A stretch of DNA of 64,000 nucleotides, taken from the IMG/VR virus record IMGVR_UViG_3300032331_001791, positions 28,148-92,147 of that record. One strand, given 5' to 3'. Positions within the stretch are counted from its first letter, which is position 1; the number at the start of each line of letters is the position of its first letter. Under the pieces are notes generated by a model that had not been told where the DNA came from, searched no databases, and saw only the letters and a list, made by a program, of their open reading frames with translations. Made by a program: the position numbers and the translations under genes. Below, in pieces: positions 59,841-64,000 of this stretch. The DNA comes from a virus.

Positions 59841-60227
59841 ATGGGAGAACATATCTTTTCTTTAATTAAAAAGTTTGGGATTACGACCGTTGATGTAGGC
59901 TATGCTAAGTATAAATTAGTGGTTACCAAAGAGATTCCTGAAAATGGAGTTTATGGGTACACTAACCCCGGTACATACATAATTTATCTTAATGAAGATA
60001 TGGAAAATGGGCCAGCAAGGGAAACTTTGCTCCATGAGATCACCCATGCTATGTTTGAATTGACTGGCTTCACTTCAGACAACCATGAAACCAGATTTAA
60101 AGAGACCAACGAAGATTTAACTTTAAAGGTAAGCAGAGGCTATATGCTTCTGATAAATTTAAATCCTGTTTTAATGAACCTTTTAATTACGAGCGGACAA
60201 GCCCAACCCACTCAATTAAAAGTTTAA
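59841..60227 (+). CDS. HExxH zinc metallopeptidase-like protein
   Basis: A 128-aa protein with GGAGG 5 bases before ATG. ARETLLHEITHAMFELTGF (about 59-77) has the HEITH zinc motif; YGYTNPGTYIIYLNEDM precedes it as in small phage ImmA/SprT-like peptidases. A following Glu for the third ligand may be in the FKETNEDL segment. Could cleave a host regulator; target unknown. Confidence 0.65.
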   Translation: MGEHIFSLIKKFGITTVDVGYAKYKLVVTKEIPENGVYGYTNPGTYIIYLNEDMENGPARETLLHEITHAMFELTGFTSDNHETRFKETNEDLTLKVSRGYMLLINLNPVLMNLLITSGQAQPTQLKV

Positions 60228-60245
60228 TTTTTTCCAAAAACCATG

Positions 60246-60274
60246 TTGACCAGCCCGATTTAGTAGGCTATACT
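60246..60274 (+). promoter_or_regulatory. Early promoter, leaderless type
   Basis: TTGACC (60246-60251), 17-base spacer, TATACT (60269-60274), then ACCTACC and the ATG at 60282. The -10-to-ATG stretch is identical to that at 60651-60666. Confidence 0.8.
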
Positions 60275-60281
60275 ACCTACC

Positions 60282-60635
60282 ATGAAAATCGCCAACGGAT
60301 ACCAAATTAAACCCGGGGCTAACTTGCGGGGGGCTAACCTTCGGAATGCTGACCTTAGGGATGTTAACCTTAACTACGCTAACCTTTCTCATGCCGACCT
60401 CAAGGGTTCTAACCTTCACGGTGCTGACCTTTATCATGCTGACCTTTATCATGCTGATCTTGATGGTGCAGACCTTCAGAATGCTTTTCTTCATGGTGCT
60501 AACCTTTCTCATGCTGACCTTCGAGGGGCTGACCTTCGAGGTGCTGACCTCAGAGAAGCTAACCTTGAGGGAGCTAATCTTGAGGGTGCAGTTATTTCTA
60601 CTGGATGGATAATCACGAAAAATCCCTTGACCTGA
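60282..60635 (+). CDS. Pentapeptide repeat protein
   Basis: A 117-aa protein made of about 18 A(D/N)LxG/x pentapeptides (residues 14-103), forming a right-handed quadrilateral beta helix. Some members mimic DNA and inhibit gyrase; this one has no other domain to specify a target. Leaderless-type promoter; no SD. Repeats leave other frames open, so overlapping ORFs here are shadows. Confidence 0.88.
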   Translation: MKIANGYQIKPGANLRGANLRNADLRDVNLNYANLSHADLKGSNLHGADLYHADLYHADLDGADLQNAFLHGANLSHADLRGADLRGADLREANLEGANLEGAVISTGWIITKNPLT

Positions 60636-60656
60636 CCCCCCCTGCTAGGCTATACT
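60627..60656 (+). promoter_or_regulatory. Early promoter, leaderless type
   Basis: TTGACC (60627-60632), 18-base spacer, TATACT (60651-60656), then ACCTACC and the ATG at 60664. It overlaps the end of the pentapeptide gene. Confidence 0.78.
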
Positions 60657-60663
60657 ACCTACC

Positions 60664-60981
60664 ATGAGCACTCAACCCGAGCATAACTACAAGGACTACG
60701 ACCAGTTCGAGGCCAAGTACAAGCCCCATATGATCGCCCCCGGTCTTGTGAGGGAGTATTACTGGTACAATGCCGAAGACTGGGAGGAGATCAAGAAGGC
60801 CGATCCTCGCTGCGTCTGGACGATGGTAGAGGGGGATGAGGAGGTCTGTGATCCTGATGATCCCGAATACAGCAGCAACCCTTGGATCGTTATCAATGGA
60901 TTCCATTATGTCAACAGGATCTTCTATATTTTGACTGAGGTTCCTTGGACTGACGAAGAAGAATACCTTTACCAATCTTAA
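60664..60981 (+). CDS. Hypothetical acidic protein
   Basis: A 105-aa acidic, Tyr/Trp-rich protein (EHNYKDYDQFEAKYK, EYYWYNAEDWEEIKKAD). Richer in GC than its neighbours, especially at third positions. Leaderless-type promoter. Not recognised; an acidic DNA mimic is one possibility. Confidence 0.55.
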   Translation: MSTQPEHNYKDYDQFEAKYKPHMIAPGLVREYYWYNAEDWEEIKKADPRCVWTMVEGDEEVCDPDDPEYSSNPWIVINGFHYVNRIFYILTEVPWTDEEEYLYQS

Positions 60982-61007
60982 CTTTGGAATTGATTCAGGA
61001 GATTAAA

Positions 61008-61262
61008 ATGCAGACTAAAAAGATAAAAGAGTTTGTGGAAATAGATATGGCGACATTGGAGACAGTAATTGAATGCCCAACCTGTAGACAAAGGGAATGG
61101 TTCCAACCCGAAGTATTCTATACAGAACTAGACAACTTCTGTGAGGAGTACGGATTTAATGTTAATCTAAAGGAAGACTATAAGATTTCCAAAGCTGTAG
61201 TCGTTAGACACTTAATGACAAAGGCTGGACATTCATTAGTTCAAAAGTGCCATCAGGATTAA
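61008..61262 (+). CDS. Small CxxC protein
   Basis: An 84-aa protein from ATG 61008 with CAGGAG 7 bases upstream; an in-frame TTG 24 bases earlier is rejected. One CPTC pair (about 23-26) plus single Cys residues further on could bind zinc. Not recognised. Confidence 0.5.
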   Translation: MQTKKIKEFVEIDMATLETVIECPTCRQREWFQPEVFYTELDNFCEEYGFNVNLKEDYKISKAVVVRHLMTKAGHSLVQKCHQD

Positions 61263-61280
61263 AAAGTTAATAGAGGAAGA

Positions 61281-61535
61281 ATGAACATAGAAACAAACTC
61301 AGCTATTCCACATAATAAAATTACTGACCTAAATATATCAAAGTTAATATTATGTCTTGAGTCCATAAAAAGTAAATATGGCGACTTACCAATATGGATA
61401 ATGACTGTAAACGAAGAGAATAAAAAAGAAATTAAAGAGCTTACAAATCTATCTTGCTTTGAAAAAGATGGTTTAAAAGTAATATGCTTGTTGTCTGAAA
61501 ATCCTGAATCTGTATTATTTATAAGACCACAATGA
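61281..61535 (+). CDS. Hypothetical protein
   Basis: An 84-aa protein with GAGGAAG RBS. Alternating pattern (ISKLILCLESIKSKYGDLPIWIM) resembles a small alpha/beta domain. ATGA overlap with the zinc-ribbon gene. Not recognised. Confidence 0.5.
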   Translation: MNIETNSAIPHNKITDLNISKLILCLESIKSKYGDLPIWIMTVNEENKKEIKELTNLSCFEKDGLKVICLLSENPESVLFIRPQ

Positions 61536-61819
61536 ATAAGTCTTTCTGTGATGATTGCGCCCAAGAGTTCGATACCAGAAATATGATTCCAGTAGAAGAA
61601 CTTAAATGGAATGTAACGAGTGCAAACATGAGAGAGTCTGCTACCCTCTGTACTCAATGCTACAATAAGCATGAAAGCAGAACCTATACCTATAATCATC
61701 CCACAGGAGATATTGTATTCCAAAGCTGGGATCACTACAATAGGTGGTACATCTACGAAGGTAAAAATAAAACAAAGAATACAAAGACTAAGGTAACAGA
61801 TACCAAAAAGTCAAAGTAA
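61532..61819 (+). CDS. Small zinc-ribbon-like protein
   Basis: A 95-aa protein with CDDC (6-9) and CTQC (about 41-44) pairs, then YTYNHPTGDIVFQSWDHYN and a Lys/Thr tail. The final codons (DTKKSK) are made by the TACCAAAAAGTCAA repeat at 61801. Probably nucleic-acid or protein binding. Confidence 0.55.
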   Translation: MNKSFCDDCAQEFDTRNMIPVEELKWNVTSANMRESATLCTQCYNKHESRTYTYNHPTGDIVFQSWDHYNRWYIYEGKNKTKNTKTKVTDTKKSK

Positions 61820-61952
61820 GAGTTTAAAGTAAATAAAACCCATGTGAATAAAACTTGTTTTTTATTCACACCACATACCAAAAAGTCAAGGTTATGTGGG
61901 AACAGGTGGGAGATGGTGGGGGGAGGTGGATATATAAGTACCAAAAAGTCAA
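61801..61952 (+). repeat. Three iteron-like TACCAAAAAGTCAA repeats
   Basis: Exact 14-base copies at 61801-61814, 61876-61889 and 61939-61952, 75 and 63 bases apart, all in the same orientation. Between the last two lies a G-rich tract (61898-61929) of GGG runs that could form a quadruplex. Confidence 0.85.
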
Positions 61953-62096
61953 GCTTTATATGGTATCTTGGTTCAATCTTGTTCAATCTTGATTTGAATT
62001 TGGTTTTTGCTTTAGCCCCACTCAAAACATATTTCTCAAAAAACTCCAAAAAACATCTAAAATCCCGAATATGGAATGAATTCTAAGCAAGATTTG

Positions 62097-62121
62097 AACT
62101 TGTAAGAACTATTTACAAGTT
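62097..62121 (+). other. Inverted repeat hairpin
   Basis: AACTTGTAA (62097-62105) is exactly complementary to TTACAAGTT (62113-62121) with a 7-base loop. No T run, so not a terminator. Confidence 0.65.
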
Positions 62122-62150
62122 TCCCAATCTCCGAAATAGGAGATAATAGG

Positions 62151-62188
62151 AAATCATATAGAATCTAGAAATAGATTTTGTATGATTT
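62151..62188 (+). other. 17-bp hairpin with GAAA tetraloop
   Basis: Bases 62151-62167 pair with 62172-62188 (15 Watson-Crick and 2 G-T pairs) around a GAAA loop. Stable on RNA and without T run; candidate structured RNA or protein-binding site. Confidence 0.7.
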
Positions 62189-62199
62189 ATATCCATTTA

Positions 62200-62274
62200 T
62201 ACGCACTAGTTCGTAGATGCTTATACGCACTTTGGTGAATGAAACATAACCAAAATAATACGAACTAGTGCGTA
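62200..62274 (+). repeat. Paired operator-like near-palindromes
   Basis: TACGCACTAGTTCGTA (62200-62215) and its exact reverse complement (62259-62274) each centre on ACTAGT. A half-site TTATACGCACT is repeated at 62198-62208 and 62221-62231. Typical of binding sites for a dimeric protein. Confidence 0.75.
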
Positions 62275-62471
62275 GGAATTTCTCTCACCCCCAAGTTTTC
62301 AAATAAAACCACAATAGGTTGTGTTCTAAAATCAGACCCCCAATCCCTTGTGGTGAGCCGAAATCTAGCATACCCCCTCCAAACCGCAAGGGGTTTTTTG
62401 GGATTTTTTTGGAAAAGCTTGGAGAAGTGTAAACCCTTGTCAAATAAGGGGTTAGGTTTATGGGGCCCCCC

Positions 62472-62496
62472 GGACTTGACGCAAGTCCTTTGTTTT
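62472..62496 (+). terminator. Rho-independent terminator
   Basis: GGACTTG (62472-62478) pairs with CAAGTCC (62482-62488), 3-base loop, then TTTGTTTT. Faces the plus strand, ending early transcription before the minus-strand genes. Confidence 0.8.
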
Positions 62497-62520
62497 CAAG
62501 CACTTACGCCACCGCGAGCC

Positions 62521-63204
62521 TCAATGCTGAATAAATCGAATAGGTTGGGAAATATTCTTATTCCAACACAATCCACAATCTGCACAAGATTCAGTCTTTC
62601 CAAGCTGTTCGGGGCAAGTAATCGAATCTCCCTCTTCCTCGAAAACATTAGCTGAATAGATACCATTCTCGGGGAAGGATTCATTGCTATTGGAGAATCG
62701 AATCAGACACCGATTTGGGAAAAGTCTATTAGCATGACTAATATCTCGCCCAATATTGGTATCATACTTATGCGCCGTGTATCCCCAAACATAAAGATTA
62801 GGATACATAATCAAATGGCGAATCCAAAATTCTGTATATTCGACAGAAAAGAAATCCCCAAGCACATGGAGACGAATAGCCACTTTCTGATAAGTAGCAC
62901 ACAGTCCATCAATCTCTTTTGCCAGTCTAGCCATCAATTCACTATTAGGCATTGCCATACGGTGAGCGAATGGCATATTATTCCCATAGCACTTCTCCCA
63001 CATCGCACAATAGGCGGGGCAAGTATTCCGCTCCTCCAGCGTCAAAGTATAAATAATTGCACCCTTCCACGGGCCTTTCCTAATCTTCTTTCCCAGCTTC
63101 TTATTGGTACTAGGCTTCAGGACGCTATGAGTATAGTCCGAGCCCTTGAGGGATTGAAGATAGACCGTGCGCCCACTCTCGATTGCTTCGCTAGTCTTGC
63201 TCAT
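62521..63204 (-). CDS. Gp88-like Cys-rich phage protein
   Basis: A 227-aa protein. KGAIIYTLTLEERNTCPAYCAMWEKCYGNN (described here from 49: TLTLEERNTCPAYC, then MWEKCYG) gives the first Cys triplet; the end holds CPEQLGKTESCADCGLCW. VAIRLHVLGDFFSVEYTEFW and YVWGYTAH lie between. This matches my recollection of the Gp88-type phage/plasmid proteins; function unknown, with a metal- or Fe-S-binding look. Higher GC than the main genome; flanked by inverted repeats; leaderless-type promoter. Confidence 0.65.
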   Translation of the reverse strand: MSKTSEAIESGRTVYLQSLKGSDYTHSVLKPSTNKKLGKKIRKGPWKGAIIYTLTLEERNTCPAYCAMWEKCYGNNMPFAHRMAMPNSELMARLAKEIDGLCATYQKVAIRLHVLGDFFSVEYTEFWIRHLIMYPNLYVWGYTAHKYDTNIGRDISHANRLFPNRCLIRFSNSNESFPENGIYSANVFEEEGDSITCPEQLGKTESCADCGLCWNKNISQPIRFIQH

Positions 63205-63210
63205 GCCCTA

Positions 63211-63239
63211 AGTATCGGCTATCCAACAAGAAAACACAA
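63211..63239 (-). promoter_or_regulatory. Early promoter, leaderless type (minus strand)
   Basis: Read on the minus strand: TTGTGT (63234-63239), 17-base spacer, GATACT (63211-63216), six bases, then the ATG ending at 63204. Same geometry as the three plus-strand early promoters. Confidence 0.6.
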
Positions 63240-63329
63240 GAAAAAAATGGGAAAAGTTGTAACCCCTTGCAAATAAAGGACTTGCGTCGAGTGGGGCCCC
63301 CGCGGATGCCATTTTGGCAGGAATAGTGC

Positions 63330-63387
63330 AAAAGAAAACCCCTAATATTCGCACGAGCCCCATCTAGACTTGCGCGAATATTAGGGG
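63330..63387 (-). terminator. Terminator of the DUF932 gene
   Basis: A perfect 14-bp stem (63339-63352 with 63374-63387), 21-base loop; on the minus strand it is followed by TTTTCTTTTG, placing it just downstream of the DUF932 stop. Confidence 0.85.
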
Positions 63388-63420
63388 AAGGGGAGGGCCA
63401 ACGACAACCCTCCCCCAGTT

Positions 63421-64000
63421 TCACTTCACCGAATATTCGGTGAAAGTGGCCTCGGCCAGAGCCCAAAGCTCTTGATTGATTCGCAGATTCTCGCGGATGT
63501 TGTTGACCGTGCGCGTCTTACGCTTGCTGCGATCATATCCACCGCGCAGGATGTTTTCTTGGGCGACATTGAAAGTAGTCCAGAGATCGTTTCCGCTGTC
63601 TGCCGTGCGGACAGGTTGGAGAATGTGGACGGGATCAGGAATGATATCTTCCGGCTTGTTCCAGCGAATGCGTGCCGCCTTAGTTGCGAATGCGTTACGC
63701 TGTTCCGAATCGAGTGACAATTGCGCCCATGCCGTCACCTTCCCGCTCATGCCTTCCATCGAATCGGTGAGTTGGGAAATGTGGGATTGCGCGTCCTCAA
63801 TCGAAAACTTGGTGTGCCGCTGCCGGAACTCACCAACCGATCCCCGCGAGACGATCAGGCCATTGGTGCAGATCAGGGCGTAGAGGCCCGCAAACACCGA
63901 AATGGGGCTAGTGCCGTTGTGGGAGTTGATGATATGCAGCCGAGGGTAAATCAGGCCGCTACGGGGATCCTGAATGGCCGTCTGGATGCGCGCTTGGAAC
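63421..64000 (-). CDS. DUF932 family protein (N-terminally cut by window end)
   Basis: The frame is open to the window edge, so about 193 C-terminal residues are visible. INSHNGTSPISVFAGLYAL and CTNGLIVSRG, then a late RTADSGNDLWTTFNVAQENIL, GGYDRSKRKTRTVNNIREN and NQELWALAE, follow DUF932 (phage/plasmid-like TIGR03299) proteins. Function unknown. GC content is far above the rest of the window, which suggests recent acquisition or a highly expressed gene. Confidence 0.85.
   Translation of the reverse strand, partial: FQARIQTAIQDPRSGLIYPRLHIINSHNGTSPISVFAGLYALICTNGLIVSRGSVGEFRQRHTKFSIEDAQSHISQLTDSMEGMSGKVTAWAQLSLDSEQRNAFATKAARIRWNKPEDIIPDPVHILQPVRTADSGNDLWTTFNVAQENILRGGYDRSKRKTRTVNNIRENLRINQELWALAEATFTEYSVK

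Larger units (their letters stand above)
61820..62471. other. Non-coding structured region (possible origin/regulatory locus)
   Basis: About 650 bases without a convincing gene. It holds repeats of TACCAAAAAGTCAA, a G-rich tract, a TTCAATCTTG doublet near 61971-61991, hairpins (62097-62121 and 62151-62188), two mirror-image near-palindromes (62200-62215, 62259-62274) and terminator-like hairpins near 62380 and 62472. Density of iteron-like and palindromic signals suggests a replication origin or control region. Confidence 0.5.
62463..63302. repeat. Inverted repeats flanking the Gp88-like gene
   Basis: The left arm (about 62463-62500, with GACGCAAGTCCTTT and GGGGCCCCC) recurs in reverse complement on the right (about 63266-63302, AAAGGACTTGCGTC and GGGGCCCCC). 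The arms enclose the minus-strand gene 62521-63204. Confidence 0.6.

Noticed and set aside
60273-60612. Overlapping ORFs on both strands in the pentapeptide gene
   Set aside because: The repeats contain no stops in several frames. Only the frame at 60282 has the A(D/N)LxG pattern and a promoter.
61801-61952. TTGACT on the minus strand of each TACCAAAAAGTCAA repeat as -35 promoter boxes
   Set aside because: No consistent -10 sits 16-18 bases downstream of the copies, so promoter function does not explain the repeat.
61801-61952. CRISPR array
   Set aside because: Repeats are only 14 bases, three copies with unequal spacing, and no Cas genes are present.
61844-62086. 80-aa plus-strand and 98-aa minus-strand ORFs in the repeat region
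   Set aside because: No RBS, poor composition, and they run through iterons and a G-rich tract; the non-coding explanation is better.
62285-62684. Small ORFs on both strands around 62.3-62.7 kb
   Set aside because: They cross terminator hairpins or lie antisense to the Gp88-like gene, and lack an RBS.
62734-63276. 180-aa plus-strand ORF antisense to the Gp88-like gene
   Set aside because: The minus-strand frame has ordered Cys motifs, a promoter and sensible length; the plus frame has none.
63472-63883. Plus-strand ORFs antisense to DUF932
   Set aside because: GC-rich coding sequence leaves antisense frames open; the minus-strand protein matches a known family.

Overview
The window is an AT-rich, almost entirely plus-strand stretch of a T4-like (contractile-tailed) tailed-phage genome. 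The evidence is an ordered T4-type virion block (baseplate/tail-fibre genes, prohead core proteins, gp21-like protease, gp22-like scaffold, gp23-like capsid, neck, gp15-like stabiliser, gp18 sheath, gp19 tube), a gp55-like late sigma factor and T4-type replication/recombination genes (gp46/47, gp41, gp32, UvsY/UvsX-like). The host cannot be named. Class II ribonucleotide reductase, ThyX, small-domain families common in environmental phages and the lack of T4 early genes suggest an aquatic environmental myovirus rather than a coliphage. Terminase and portal are not in the window.

Layout. 1-8.7 kb: tail fibre/baseplate proteins, including a 1276-aa Cys/Pro/Gly-rich protein and a PAAR-like tip. 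8.7-14 kb: prohead core, protease, scaffold, capsid. 14-20.9 kb: neck, packaged basic proteins, sheath stabiliser, sheath, tube. 20.9-23.4 kb: an 851-aa protein that may be carried in the head. 23.4-25 kb: a resolvase-like nuclease, a thioredoxin-fold protein and the late sigma factor, with minus-strand genes. 25-36 kb: a UDG/exonuclease/family A polymerase broken into three ORFs, ThyX, gp47, gp46, RNR, DnaB-type helicase, UvsY-like protein, gp32. 36-44.3 kb: a lipoprotein and a glycan island (five glycosyltransferase-like genes, FkbM and other methyltransferases, Gmd, GDP-mannose 3,5-epimerase). 44.3-48.1 kb: two exported proteins and a 591-aa unknown. 48.1-52.9 kb: MazG, cytidine deaminase, UvsX, HNH nuclease, small genes, a Clp-type AAA+ ATPase. 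52.9-54.3 kb: basic proteins with head-targeting-like N-termini. 54.4-55.4 kb: six tRNAs, one tRNA-like RNA and an HNH gene fused to a tRNA. 55.4-61.8 kb: small early-type genes including IMPDH/GMP reductase, a second sigma-like protein, DUF3310, DUF4406, BPSL0761, a zinc peptidase and pentapeptide repeats. 61.8-62.5 kb: a structured non-coding region with iteron-like repeats, palindromes and hairpins. 62.5-64 kb: two minus-strand genes (Gp88-like and DUF932), richer in GC than the rest.

How it works together. Many genes overlap by 1-4 bases (ATGA, TAATG, GTGA), so long co-translated operons are likely, separated by clear hairpin terminators. Several proteins inside and far outside the head cluster share a short amphipathic N-terminus ending in [L/I]xE followed by A/S/G, the cleavage signature of T4 gp21. 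This suggests a larger set of packaged internal proteins. Four sigma70-like promoters in the right-hand early region put the predicted transcription start at or next to the ATG, which implies leaderless early mRNAs. CTATAATA-type elements in front of other units are candidate late or middle promoters for the phage sigma factor.
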